From the NCBI GenBank assembly GCA_012932295.1, contig JAAONU010000013.1, positions 46,638,627-46,702,626 of the forward strand: a stretch of DNA of 64,000 nt, written 5' to 3'. The notes below the pieces were generated by a model that was not told the origin of the DNA, did not search any database, and saw only the letters and a program-made list of their open reading frames with translations. This document shows, piece by piece, positions 47,482-61,200 of the stretch. The stretch comes from Cyclina sinensis (Eukaryota > Mollusca > Bivalvia > Venerida > Veneridae). How positions within the stretch are numbered: position 1 is the stretch's first letter; the number at the start of each line of letters is the position of its first letter. Both the position numbers and the translations under genes were made by a program.

Positions 47482-50400
47482 ATGAAACATATTGCCTTTA
47501 CATGTAACAGTCATCATTGGTCTGAATCTATTTCTAGCTTATATACTTTCAGGCTTAGATTGTATAGTGTGTCAAAATGTGGAGGGTAGCTTTTTTTCTG
47601 CGTGTAAACTGAGCAAAATATAACGACACATTTAGATATTCAACGATTTCACCGTGCTATTATTAAAAAAGCAAAGAATGTGGAAGTTGGAGAATATTTA
47701 CAAACACTTGATAACAAAAATCGTAGAGAGGAACATATCTTTCGGGATTCTAATTTACTTTTACAGAAAAAGTATCGGGAACAAGGTGTTAAAATGTCAT
47801 GTTGCAACGGATTCTGTCATATATTGTATTTGGTTCAACATGTTGTTAAAGGTTTTGCATGAATCATTTTGTAACTTTACGGTTAGAAATGCACTATTTA
47901 TCACCAGTAATATCTCTGGTCTCAGGTGTTATCTTACATCTTTTGTTGTATCCTATTGTTTTCACAGCACCTTTATTATGCGATTACTATGAAAAGAGTG
48001 CTTATAAAGCCGAGAAACAGAATAAGCTGTAAGCGTATACAGTACTTTCTACGTATTTATGAAACTATGGCACAAACTTACCATTTCAGAACTAATAAAA
48101 GCTACATCGTTTTATTTGAACAGAAAAAAACTTCTTTTAACCAAACAGATAGCTCATTTTTAGATCAACATGGTATTTTCTCTCTACAAATCTATTTTTC
48201 ACTATAATTGACAAACTAAACTGGACTTTCTTGGGTGTTTGATCCGGAGTGGCCATGCCGTTTAATGATTAAACTACTATTTCCTGACTGCATTTTTTAT
48301 TTGAAAGAGGCTAATAGCTCAACATAAAACAAGCATCGATTGTCCTGACCAGTCCCTCATTCCTGACAAAATTAGAGCAAATGTTGAAGTTTTAAGGACT
48401 ATCAAGTTTTTTTTTCTAATTCACATGGGAGCTATTTGACACCATCCTCACTCGTACTGAATGCTTTGAAAGAATGTGGAATTCTTACTAGGTTAACAGT
48501 TGTTCTTATGTATATTTCATTAGACCATGCATTGGATTCTGCATCAAACAGCATTTCAATTGATATTTTAATGTAGAAAAATACGCTTATTTCAATTCTT
48601 GGAAATATTACCGAAAGAAAAGACCATTGCTTACATCATTTATGCTCTTAAAAATTGAAAACAATAATATTATAGATAATTTTAGATCGTCACGTAAGGC
48701 CATGAGACAGTCAAATTTTCCTCTGAATAAAACTGAGAGCAATTATTAACTTGAAACTGAAGCAATGGTGATAAACTAAAACCTAAAAACATATAACTCT
48801 ATTTCATGGAAGCAACAACGTTTTAAAGTTGATTACACGGCCAGAAAAGAAATTGTTCGTATATATAGCGAGTTTCTGTTTTTAGTTTTGGCCAGCATTT
48901 AAGTGATCCACGCCAATTATGAAGGAATTATGTTCTTTTGTTACCCTTGCAAATTATTCAAATTAACATGCACAGATGCTGTTCTGATACGATATAAGCG
49001 TTTAGTCTGGTTTCATGATTTTCTGTATTAAGCTGATACAAATATGTGGAAGCGTTTTTCATAGAACTACAACTATATTTTAGTAAGTATCATAGAAATC
49101 ATTCAAACGGTAATATGTAAACTATTTTAACATCAGTTAAACAATCTCCCATTGACATGCTGTCAAAGAAGTAGTTATATAATCTTATGGAGGCATTTAT
49201 TACGTCGATTTCTTTTACAAGTGATCAACATTTAAGGCATCTATCCTTACCCTGGCCATAGAAGCGTAAGAAATACGGTATACATAATTTCATTACAATA
49301 CATTGTTATTCTTTTTTTCAGATAAGGATAAAAACAATTGAAGTCTCACTTAGTGATCTTTTAAAATGTTCAAACATTTTGAGGTTACATATTATGGTAA
49401 TATAAAGACAATGCATTTAGCATTTCAACACTTTCAATTTCTATATGTTTATAAGAAAAGACGGACCTGGTAGTTTTGTAGTTTAGAAACGGTCCGTGAC
49501 GTTGGCTGTACAATCGCAGTTCAACGTCAGATCTATATTTGGAAATGAATGCAGATCCAGAATAAAGATCTGATGTTGAATTTTTATTGTAGTGATAATT
49601 TTATAACGTAACATTGCACGTCGATTTTTTTACTTTCTGTTTATTGATTAAGAATGTTCTATAATGACCTCGTTTATATTTATTAGTCATATCTTTTCGT
49701 TTTTTAGTTTCAGTACCAGACGTTCAACCGACTATTTGTGTACCAAATTATAGCAAACATTCCTTTCTTTATGCACACATTTTTTTTTAAATATCTCTCA
49801 GTTTGGACCAACTGACTCAGAGCAATATTCGTTTTGAACAGACAACTCGTATACGTATTTACTAAGGTAGTCTAATTGTTTCATAAATAATCATTAAACA
49901 ACTTTCTGGAGCAAGATTCTTGAATTTTCTTCTCGTCTGTACACATTTTTTACAAATAGTCTCCCAAACGCACAAATAATTTGTACATCCACGGGCTGTT
50001 TGTGCTGGAGAAAAGCACGCTATATTTTTTTTTGCAGGAGAAACGTCCGATATATTTTTTACATTTTTATATTTTATAATATTTTTGACTGCATTGGGCT
50101 ATCCTTGTTCATGATTGTTGAAACCCACGGCTATCGATTATCCGAAACAATTCTTTCAAGATTTTCTCATAAAAGAAACAATTATTGAATTTCAAAAAAA
50201 TAATAGATCAAAATCTTTTTTCTGTTGCTCGTGGGATTTGCTTCTATTCTCTGAACACTGAGCTTCTGATGTATTTCTCAAATTCTATCTTGATTTTGAG
50301 AAGTTGTCCTTACTTTTTTTCAGATCACAACGCTGCTTTTTACAATGCGCAACGGGATATTTGCACACAAGATGCTTGTACACAGTTTATAGTTCTTTAA

Positions 50401-50526
50401 ATAAATAACCGAGAACCGTTTTCTAAATTAAAGACATAACTAACATGCACTGTTCTTTTTTATAACACGATTTTTTTCACGTTACTCTTTTTTGAAATGC
50501 AAATCTTTTTGTCAGATTTGCTTTTC

Positions 50527-50632
50527 TCTTTTTTTATCTCGTTCCCACGACTTAGTTACTTGTGGGAACGAGATACTAAGTCGTTCACTCGAGTCAGTAT
50601 CTCGTGGGAAAAAGATAAAAAAAGAAGTGAAA
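50527..50632. repeat. Nested inverted repeats
   Basis: The inner hairpin 50536-50574 has a perfect 13-bp stem (ATCTCGTTCCCAC/GTGGGAACGAGAT) and 13-nt loop. An outer imperfect pair, TCTTTTTTTATCTCGTTCCC and GGGAAAAAGATAAAAAAAGA, surrounds it. Specific to unit B. Confidence 0.85.
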
Positions 50633-53600
50633 TTTTAAAAAAATGTTGTGCATGTCACCTCTGTACCACCGTACCTTTTAAACAAACTTGTTATCTAATA
50701 TATTTGTCAGACAGCCTTATCTTTTATATTTTTAAAAGGATAAATACAACCTAAGAATCGAAGTTTACTTTATGCCGTAAGAAGAGATTTTTAAAATATG
50801 AACGCTATGTTTAAGTTGGAACACATTAACAATTGTTTTTTGGTACACCAGTAATAAATTTAGATAAAACAATTAAATGCGAGTTCTTACCAAAGTAGAT
50901 GATGACACCGCAGATTGTCACAGTTATTGGAGAACATAAAAATGATGACGTCATTTTCCTGTATTTCCACTAGAGTAGCCAGCGACAAACTCGGGACTTT
51001 TCTGCAGGGGTTTGAATCATCTTGACATTGGTATTGTATTTATATTATATTCTATAATTCTAGAAACTAAGTATGTTCAAATATAATTTTTTTTTAATAT
51101 AAAATATGTCTCTTTCATTCTTGAGAAAATTGCAAGATTGCTCTCGATTGAATGAAAATATAATTAAAATACACATTTAAAAATCCCTTTAAAATAGAGA
51201 TGTTAGAATTATACTTTTTCATTTGATCGTTAGTTCTGCCTATTTCTTAGTATGTATGCAAGAATAAAATCGATCTTTATAACGAACCAGAATTTTTAGA
51301 ATGGACAAACAACCAATCATTTGTGTGTAAAAGTTTTGGTTATTTAAAGAACTATCAAAACTTCATACAGTGAATCAGAAAAAAACGAATTTTTGTTGTG
51401 ACCTGTACATATTGCAAGTGTATTCAAACTATAAGAGCGTACCCGTAAGAGCCGTAAAATAGGTTTGTGTTTATTTGATATTGTACAGGAAACCTTTAAC
51501 TATGTTATATCTACAAACTTAGTACTTTATTCTAGAAAAGGCAACTAAATGGCGTTTTACTATTGTAGTATGTAATAATTACACAAGAACGATAAATGAG
51601 ATGATTTTAGACGCAATCAGTTGCAACAATCTGCATGAACATGAGCAGCTGTTGTTGAGATAAGATAAAGCCTCTGTGTATTTAGATGAAACACTAAATA
51701 AATGAAGTCATTTTTAAACAACCAATGTCTTGAATCATAGGCAATTGTCAATGTACGTAAATGAAATCCATCAAAAATATGCACTTCCTGTTTATAGAAT
51801 AAAAATACTTAAGGAGTCTCGGTACGTACTTATCCAGAAGGCGTTACAATTATTAGGAAAAATGCTTAGTTGTAGTGAACTACTGCAGCAAACTGTCATT
51901 CATTTAATGTTATTTGATTTATTCAGGTGAGCGTAACGCAACCATCACAGATATTCTATTCAAAGTATTTTTATATAAATCAGTTTCCTCTTAAAGCTTA
52001 GATTTGTACAGTTTTCTCAGAGTCAAGGCTTTGCTTTATGTATGTCTCGAACCATTAGTTAAAAAGATAGCGTCTAAGTAAACTACAAGGCCACTAAACG
52101 TGTATGTAATATATCAGATATGACCAAATGTGCCTTCTTTCCCAATGCCTGATATCGAAATTATTGTTACATTGTATTTATGCAACTGTCTCGTGAAACA
52201 CATCCCTAGGATATCTTATTTTTGATGGAGTTAATTCTTTAAAGCGTTTGTTATCTTAGTAGTAATCGCAAACTTGTCTTACATGAACACATTATTTAAA
52301 GAGTTGTTCGATTTTCGCCGGATAAAACTACAAAAAGTGACGCCAGGCTAAATGTTTTAACATATCTGTCCTTGTCAGACATTTTCTAAAACTGATACCA
52401 GCAATATAACATGCTTACTTGGCACTCTTGGAATCGATCGTTTAAAAAGGAGAATACATCGTAGATGTGTTGGTATAACTGGTAGATATTGCAAAAGATT
52501 TTCAGGATAATTTCGTGTCGTCCATATGTTATGATTTCTTTAAACTGTATTATGTTCCAACATATAGTAACTACCCGTAGTCACTTGTTGCGAGTAAATA
52601 TTCAAGTTATAAAAATACGTACACCTACAATGTAAGAAGGAGAAACATGAACATGATATTAGGGACTAATAATTGCTTGTCTTTGGCACATTGTTTTGTA
52701 ATTTACTGACATATTTGCATCTTTTACCATCATCACTAATCTACCATTGGACAGTGCTCATGTATGACTATTTGTATAAAGCAAACATTATGAATAAATG
52801 TCAGATAAAAACAAATTAGCAATATGAGATGTATGGTAATGAAAACAGTTACAATGATTTTATGTTATTTTGATGACACAGATAATGAAGAGGAGTGGGG
52901 TAATGCTACAACAAAAAATTTCTACTTTAGCTCTTCATAATGACAATGATCCTCAAGATATTCTTCTGAAATGGTGTCTTAAAAGTATTAGATTAATTTT
53001 CTGTATGTTGCTGCATTTGAATATTTGCTTCATTCCATATTTTCTCTTCTTTTTTTGTTTTGGACTTTCAGTATTTAAAGAAAAAACAACCAGTTTGTCA
53101 AATTTCATACTCCAGTACCGCGTTCTTACTTTATTTCTTCAGTGTATTCATCTTTCAAAATTGCGGTAGTTAAACGACAATCTCTAGTATAACCTAAACG
53201 CCTAGACAATACTTAAATTTGAACCTGTTCAGCGAAATATTTGTATCAATGTTTTTTTTTCTTACACGTCACATAGAAAAGGGATTTAATTAAACCACAA
53301 CTTTGTGGAACAAACTTCATTATCTATCCATGTGTACTGTTGAAAAGGTAATATTTATTAGTATAACCCAAACGCTACAACAAACATTGCTTTTGAACAG
53401 AACATGTATCAGATCTTATATCAGGATCTAAATGCTTAAAACATATATAAGCCGTTCTACGCCACTAGAATTTTCCTTTGCATCAGTGCAATCCTACAAG
53501 CTTGTTCACAGAGTAAACATGAGTTGTGCATTCAGGTGTTGTTTACAATTGAGAAATCACGCTATGTACTGACAAACAACATTTAATCAAATGGCTTTAT

Positions 53601-56272
53601 CTGTGGCGTTTTGACTGCATTTTGCTATCCTCTTTAAAGATTGTTGAAACACACCACCATTGGTTAGACAAGTGCTTTCAACCACTTCTTCTCTGAATTA
53701 GAAATATTGACTTTTGAAAATAAATACATAAACAGTTTTTCTCCGAGCCCTATGGGATAAGTTCTTGACTCTTTTCTATGTACATAAGGGTTAGGATAGG
53801 TCTCAATTTTTCTCAGATGTTAAAAAGTTATCCTTGTATATGTATATTTTATAGCACAAACCTATCCCTGTTTTTAACTATTTTGTACACAAGTTTCCAG
53901 GTCATTAAAAAGTAATTATGAACAGTTGACTAAATATCACAGATTCTACCACTGATAGAAGATTAAGGAATGGTAGCTTTGTTTGGATGTACTGCTTTAT
54001 TCTCAAGAGGCTAATATTTCCGGCGTTCAATTAAAAAAATATAGGCAGACGTGCATCAGACACATGGACATAAATATTGAAAGAGTTTTTTCCGACTTGT
54101 AAATTGCTTTTTATCCAAGGAAAAAAATCACTTGAGCACAAAATTTACGAAGCTAAGATCTTAATTATTGTTATAGAGGTACAGTAAGGTTCCTTGAACT
54201 ATTCTGTCTCGGTAATTAAAACGTACAAATGACACTCATTTTTACGAGGGCTTTTAGAGAACAAACTTTTCATGTTCCTGTCCAAAACCATTTGTTGATA
54301 TTCAATAACAAGTCTGTATGCATAACTTGTTGTATGAACGTGTTTCAGTTATTATGGCAACACCAACAACCCGTTATAAAATTCCTGGTGATACTGTTGA
54401 TTTTTTTTGTCAATACTGAAAAAAAGAAAATTTGAGTCTTCATACCACACTTTACATTTACTGATTGGTATTTCAGTCAGGTCAAAGCCAAGTGGATTTA
54501 GAAAGCTCACTGAGAAATCACCTGATTAATAGCTTTAATGTCGAGACATCTGTAATGTAAAAAGTAGCCATTTTTTAAAGAAATCACCAAACAAAACTTC
54601 ACTTAAAATTTTTGAAATGGGTGAGGACAAATGTTACCTGCTGTGTTCCGAGGACAATAAAAACGGGCAGGATTGTGACCTGAAAAAAGGCCCATTTTGT
54701 CGTTTTTTTATGATGAAAATAACTTTCTAATCTTTGTTATTACCGCGTTATAATTCTGAACATGAGACAATGGCTCAGTAAATACAATGCAACTGTCAAG
54801 TTTAAAGTGAAACGTTAAAATTGACATTTTGGATGAAAAGCCTCTTACAGTTGCCTTTATATACGTGTCAAACAAGTCACTGCCCAAGTACCAAGGATAG
54901 CAAAAACAGTATAAAAGCAAGGAGTGTGCAATATTGCACTCTCATTTGCTCGGAAAGGTCTCTATTAATTCCATTGTAAAAGATATCTGTATTTTCGATG
55001 GTGTAAGCAATTATTAGCCTTTGTTGATCGCTAAACACAGAAACAATAAGAACAAAACAAAGAACTGAGATTCTTGTACCGTGATAAATTATAACGAAAC
55101 AAAAAAATATCTCAAGAAATTGAAGAATACACAGGAAATCTTTAGATTGGCTAAAAAGTTATTTTGCAATTCTTGAATACCTTTATCAATGTTTAAAAAT
55201 TCACTAGTACTATACCAAATAGTACCAAAACAAATTATGATCCAAATATAGAAATTATCGTAACACATTTAAATCATGCTGCCTTTGGTGTTTCAGTGCT
55301 TTTTCTTCTGTTTCCAAAACCAAATCAGTCAGTAAAGTTTGCATCACAAATGTACCAGCTTTCGTAGACACAATGCTACTGCGAAAATCAATTCAGCAAT
55401 TATCTATTCTTTCCATTTTAATCTATTGCCTTTTATGCAGTGATTTTTATAGTTTATAGTTTTTATCGTACCACTGTTTGTCGCTGTAATATTTCGAACT
55501 GGTGTAGCCTGTTTTTTAGGCTTCAACAGCATTTATAGAAATACACACTTCCGACACGACACTTGTTTTGAGGTCATGGCCTTCTCTAGTTACATCAATC
55601 CTAGATACACTTAGAATTTTCAGCTAGATTGCACGTTTCCCTGGTGATTAGTGAATTGATAAAGACGATAAACAAACACAAATAGATAGAAGGCTTTTAT
55701 TATCAAGTAGTGTTATATTGTAATATCTTATGGCATTTTTTAGTGAAAGGGAATTTGTATTTTTGTTTTGAAGATGGAAGACATGCAGTTTCTAAAGAAA
55801 AAGAGTAAAATTATTATCATGTATGTTTCAGACTCTCAAAGAAGGGAAATGACGCCAGTCTAAGACGAATCATAAACAACTAGCCAAGCATTAACTGTTT
55901 TAAGATATCATACTTCGGGTAGGTTAACCGACTTGGTATAACCATAAAAAGCCATAGATTGACATACTCTAGTCCTCCAAGAAGATTTTTTTGACAAATT
56001 AAAGAAAAACAAAATCTGCAAGAATCAAGAAGATTTACTATGTGTTCCTATTTTTTCAGTAAAGTTGATACAATACTTGAAAGAAAATTAAAAAAAAAAA
56101 GTTTCTTAAATATTCTATCTTCATTATTAAATGCTTCAACAAGTGTGCCGTCTCGTACATAGTCAATGACTAAAGAAAAGAAAAATAAATAAGGAAAGCT
56201 ATGTCTGAAATCTACTAGATTTTCCTTTCAGATGAAAAATATATATAAACTAATTTTTTCGCCAGAAGATAG

Positions 56273-56348
56273 TCTCACAAAATTGTTACTTCTCGAAAAA
56301 GAAACAGCATTCTCACAAAATTGTTACTTCTCGAAAAAGAAACAGCAT
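56273..56348 (+). repeat. 38-bp perfect tandem duplication
   Basis: TCTCACAAAATTGTTACTTC followed by TCGAAAAAGAAACAGCAT occurs twice with no mismatch. Confidence 0.97.
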
Positions 56349-56549
56349 TCTATCAGAGATAGATTCTGTTATTTTGCATTTTTACAGCTAAGCTAAGAGT
56401 ACACTAAGTGGCAGGAAAACTCGAAAAGATAGGGGCAAGTTCAATACAAGCACATATTTATAACACTGTAGATAAATTAGTCCCTCAATGATAATCCCGC
56501 GAACAAAAAGCATATAAGAATGTCAAAGACAATTTAAAATTAAAAGTCC

Positions 56550-56667
56550 GTGGTTGATATTTGCCTGGAGGTCGATATTGGCTTGAGGTCGATACTGCCC
56601 TAAGGGTCGATATTGTCCTGTGGGACCATATTAACCTGAGGGTCGATACTGGCCTGGGGTCGATTTG
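56550..56667 (+). repeat. Degenerate 20-24-bp minisatellite
   Basis: GGTCGATATTGGCCTGAG and variants (GGTCGATACTGCCCTAAG, GGTCGATATTGTCCTGTG) recur about five times. Confidence 0.85.
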
Positions 56668-57794
56668 GCCTGCTTTTAAATTTTGCTTTAAACACGAATA
56701 AACTGATGTAAGTTTCTTTAGTGATAAAAATGATTCTTATGAATTAATTAATGTCTGTTTCGTCTCTGAGTTAAACAATGGAGACACTCTTCATTTATTC
56801 AAACTTAGATTTTAATTATCATTAGAAAATAATTTATGAGTGTTTTTCTCAACCTTCAGTTTTGGTTAATGTTCTATCAGGCCAAGAATATTGTAGCACT
56901 TGACCTGCATCGTATTTGCTATACGCTTGGAAAGAAAACGTCAGGGAAGCGAAAACTATCGGCAGTGATATCAGACTTATAATGTATTTTCAAAAATAAA
57001 ATGTACGGAGGAATGATAATATTAAAATTCACAACCACCTTTCGAAAACAAAGATCCATACCTTTTCTACAACTGTTTGGAAAATTATTATTGTCTGTGT
57101 CCGGATTACCGAAATCAAGGTTTTGCAGATTATACCGATTAACTGAGAAATAAAAGAACGAAGTTTCCGCCGATATGCAGGAAATAACAATGAATTTACG
57201 CTACTTTCTAGTTAAGTAAACGTTGATATGAATGAGTAAATTCCTAGAAAACGCACGTTATCCGTTTAGTTATCTAACACTTGCATTATAGAAACACAAT
57301 AACAACATGATGTTTGAGTTTTGCCTTGTCAACAGAATATTGGCCCAAGGCACTCGAAACGATGCTTATAGTTTGAACAAATCAGTCTTGGCCAAACGAA
57401 TCTTACACTAACAGTCAAATAGAGTATTTGAAAATCTTTTTGAAAGTCTGAATTTAGATAATAATATAATATCGTAAATGCTCAAAATATTTATGCTTCT
57501 TACAGATGTTTTTATATGTTAAATCGTAAAGTAATACAGAAAATAGCTTGATTTAAGACAAGCAAGATATCCAGGTAGTCCCTTTTTGATATTTCGTTAA
57601 ACCGATATTTTTAACTAAAAGCACAATTCTGATTCTACGAGTTTGCACAGCTAAAATTTATAATTTGCTCAATTTAATGTTTCTGCTCTATCAAAAACCA
57701 AAAAATGATAACTAAAAAAACCCCCTCGGGGACATATATCCTGCTAGGGATGAAAACGCTTCAGCTACTGCAAGAAATATAACTACTACAAGTA

Positions 57795-57855
57795 AATTAG
57801 CATCATCATCATCAACATCATCACCAACATCACCGTGATCATCATCACCATCATT
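57795..57855 (+). repeat. (ATC)n-rich microsatellite
   Basis: GCATCATCATCATCAACATC and further CATCACC-type triplets to 57855. Related triplet runs stand at the matching places 44817-44827 and 37660-37690. Confidence 0.9.
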
Positions 57856-58008
57856 TTGCCTTACAATTTGATCGCTCTTCAATCTGCATTTGTTCTGAAT
57901 TCTGCTTCGTTCCAAGCTTTGACAATTAAGCGGTCAACAGAGAAATAAAGCATGATTCGACAAGAATCATCAATTGATATTATGCGTCTGCTGAATAAAA
58001 ACGAGATA

Positions 58009-58212
58009 TTAACCCATTAATGACTAGCGTCTGCGAAAGTAGACATAGGCAATCAGTGCAAACCCAGGTCAGACGTCTGATCAGTGTCTACACTATTTGC
58101 ATAAAGGACTTCCTTCAAAAAATATAATGTAATTGAAAAAAATTTATACCAGAAACCCTTTTAATTGAAAACTGACAAGGATGGCATAATCCATTAGGCA
58201 TGAATGTGTTAA
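58009..58212 (+). mobile_element. TTAA-targeting MITE (piggyBac-like), with empty site in unit A
   Basis: A 196-bp insert (58013-58208) lies between two TTAA tetramers. It starts CCCATTAATG and ends CATGAATGTG, giving imperfect inverted ends (8 of 10). In unit A the same flank reads GAGATATTAAATAGTCTAG with a single TTAA at 45018-45021, so insertion with TTAA duplication is directly visible. No coding capacity. Confidence 0.85.
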
Positions 58213-61200
58213 ATACCTTAGGTCAGCAAATTTTTGCAATGAATGAAAAGGGTCATTCTGTTGCTTAAGCGACTGGAAATTTGAATTAAATTTGAATTCC
58301 TAAGTAATACAGCATGTAGCTTTAAGATTATGTCTTCTTTTTAAAGCATCTATGGACAACGAAAATAAATTTTCGAGAGCCTAAGTTCTTTATTCAAGGA
58401 AAAGCTTTTTAGTGTTAAAATAAGAGTTTAATCTTTAACGGTTTCGGTTTTTTAAGACTTGTACAGTAAGTATGGTAAATATCTTAACCTTCTCTTCTGT
58501 CATTACCTTTTTAATAGGAAGCCAACTACAGATCAACCTTAAAGCTTGTGTACTTAAGTATGAAATATGATTTTTACTATCTGTGTAACTGTTTTCATTG
58601 TTAAATCTTTCCCAATTTTATTTTTTAACGAAATTTCCAGTATACGCAAAATCAAAACATTACTTTTTAAATTCAGGAAACGTTCCGCATGTGATTTTGT
58701 TTAGTAAGTCTCATTGCTTCAAGTATATCCCTCACAGATAACGTTCTCTAAACAACATTTTTTTCTAGAGCAAACGGGAAGTTACAGGGCTTCCCCTCCC
58801 CCCCCCCTCTGCAATTTCAGTAAAATATTATTGTACAGATAAGTCTCACAATAAACATAATACTGACATCCAAGCGGTGCTTGTGCAAGAGAAGTGTTAC
58901 TGAAAGCTAATACCAATTTAACGTATTTTTTTTCGGTATTTTCGATTTGGCTAATCCTGTTCCACACGGACAATGATGTTTGGCTAATGCCGTCGGATCT
59001 TTACAATTTTAGAACATATATTCTAGGGAAAAGGTAAAATTATGAACAGCATTTTTCTTGCCTATCAGACAGGATTGTCTACTGTTTACGTATACACCCG
59101 TGCAAGAAAACCCCATCTTACACCACCATGTAAGATAAGTCGCATGCTTTTAATGACGTCATTCCGTTATGAATGAAGTTGTAAAAATTCATACGCTACT
59201 ATAAAAAATAGTGCCAAATGAAATTCAGTTTTCGTTATTTTCTTCCGAATTTAAATGTATGTGTGATATGCAAGAAAAAGAATCTTACACTGGTTGCGGG
59301 TACAGACGGGAATATCCGGCTTTCGAGTAACTGTTTAACGGTAACTCGACACAGCTTTCTTTCTGTGGGATGTCTCTGACTTTAACAATGTACATTGTCT
59401 GAAAATTTTGTCCGTTACTGTTTTACACGTGAAAAACGGAGAAGAACAGAAATTGATTTGTAATAAGAAATTCTTCAAAAAGATTCTGACTATTGAAAAC
59501 AAGACATATGTGGATTGCCCTTTGTAAAAATTTTTGTTAATTTCAAAAATAAGCTGCTAACAGTTTTCAACATAATTTTTTCGATAATATTACATTTAGT
59601 TTGTCATTAACTGGTAATTTTGCAAGTTCCATTTTACTTGTAGCAGAGAAAGCAGTTTGGCCTTGCAGCTTTTGAAGAGTACATGTACTTGTCTAGACAA
59701 TATAAAAACATTTGCTTTCATTTTAATATTGTTATAAACAAGCGTCAACAACACCTTTTGTACGTAATTATGCCTTTTAGATTATCGCACACCCACTACA
59801 AGATGCAATTTTATGGCATTAAACAATTAAAGTGAACATATCATATCACAGACAATAATGACTTCAGTAATTCTAGAAGCAATCCACTGCAATTATCTAC
59901 TCGTACTTGCGCAATTTCTGAGCAGATAAGACAGTGTATCTGGATTGTCCAAGATAAACTTATGACGGCACATTGGCATTAGCAATCTCTAAAATCTCAT
60001 AAAGGATTTTAGAAATGTCAAAGAAGCCATTCAAAGAGATGTGTTTTTGCAGAACACATAATTCAGTTAAGACGGCCACGTGAAGTAAATGGAATTACTG
60101 GTCGAAAAAATATATGTATATAACCATTTCTGAGTGTTTTACATAAGCTTTGAAATTTATAGATACATATAAACATCAACCTTTGTATGTTTGATCACTC
60201 TGTGCTGTATCAATTTTGTTTTAGAGAGTGTTAGAGAAATCATTTTGTACAAAAAATATAAGAACTTCATTCGCTTTACCACAAGTAATGGAGGACAGCT
60301 CATTTTATCGATGTAACTTGCGAATAATAAAACGACATATATCTATTCAACAATCTCACAATGCGTATTATATGGAGGCAAAGAATGTAGAAGTAGTAGA
60401 ATATTGACTAACACTATTTTGATTAAAAACTTGGTAAAGAGGAAAATATCTTAGGTCATTTTTACAGATAAAAATGTAGAGAACAACGTGTAAAAGTGCC
60501 AGGTAGCATCGATTTCTATCATATATTTTGTTCGACTTGTTTCGTTAACGATGTTGTAAATTTACAGTTAGAAATGCACTGCCGATTACATTTCTGTGCT
60601 TAGATCTTATCTTCATGTCTATTGTTGCATAGACATGCTATAGTTTTCATGGTATTTCTCTTAATCCTGCGATTACTAAGAAAAGAGCACTTATACAGCC
60701 GAAAAAAAGAATAAGCTGAAAGTGTATACACTTACGTATTTATGAAACTTGGAAATAAACTATAATATCTTGCCATTTCAGAACTAAAGAAGCTGCATTA
60801 AATAGGTAACTCATTTGTCGATCCATACAGTATTTTCCTTCTGTCTATAAATATATTTTTCTTTGTTGTCAAACTGAATTTGACCTTCTCGTGGTGTTTG
60901 ATCCGGAGTGACCATGCTGTTTAATGAATACCTTGTACTTGTTTTAGCGACTGAGCGTCTGCTTTTGATCTGAAAGAGGCTAATGGATCCACATAGAACA
61001 AGGATCGATTGTCCTGGCCAGTCCTTCATTCTTGACAAAATAAGAGCACATATTGAATTTTTAAAGACTGTTTAGATTTTCTCTGATTCCCATGGGAGCT
61101 ATTTGTGACTATCCTTCATTCATATTGGATGCTTTGAAAGAATGTGGAGAAATTCTTTCTAGCTAACAGTTGTTCTTTTGCATATATCATGAGATCTTGC

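Larger units (their letters stand above)
38100..49600 (+). repeat. Large duplicated unit A (about 11.5 kb)
   Basis: Collinear with 49700-62400. Matching anchors: 38325/49899 (CAACTTTCTGGAGCAAG), 38460/50088, 41791/52834 (GATTTTATGTTATTTTGATG follows), 43545/54585 (TCACCAAACAAAACTTCACT), 44312/57295 (CACAATAACAACATGA), 46338/59836 (ATATCATATCACAGACAATA) and 49267/61917 (TAAGAAATACGGTATACATA). Divergence by eye is substantial, with many small indels. No ORF is conserved between copies, so the unit appears noncoding. The element at 41144-41565 is absent from unit B. Confidence 0.85.
54725..56668. other. Segment present in unit B but not in unit A
   Basis: Unit A passes directly from TTTTTTGTGATGGAAATAA to GGTCTGCTTTTACATTT, whereas unit B has about 1.9 kb between the equivalent points. 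It contains a 38-bp tandem pair (56273-56348) and a roughly 22-bp minisatellite (56550-56667). No terminal repeats, target duplication or protein-like ORF were recognised, so insertion in B and deletion in A are both possible. Confidence 0.6.

Noticed and set aside
47654..47992. 112-codon ORF in unit A
   Set aside because: The matching stretch of unit B (about 60360) is broken by stops, so there is no sign of selection on the frame.
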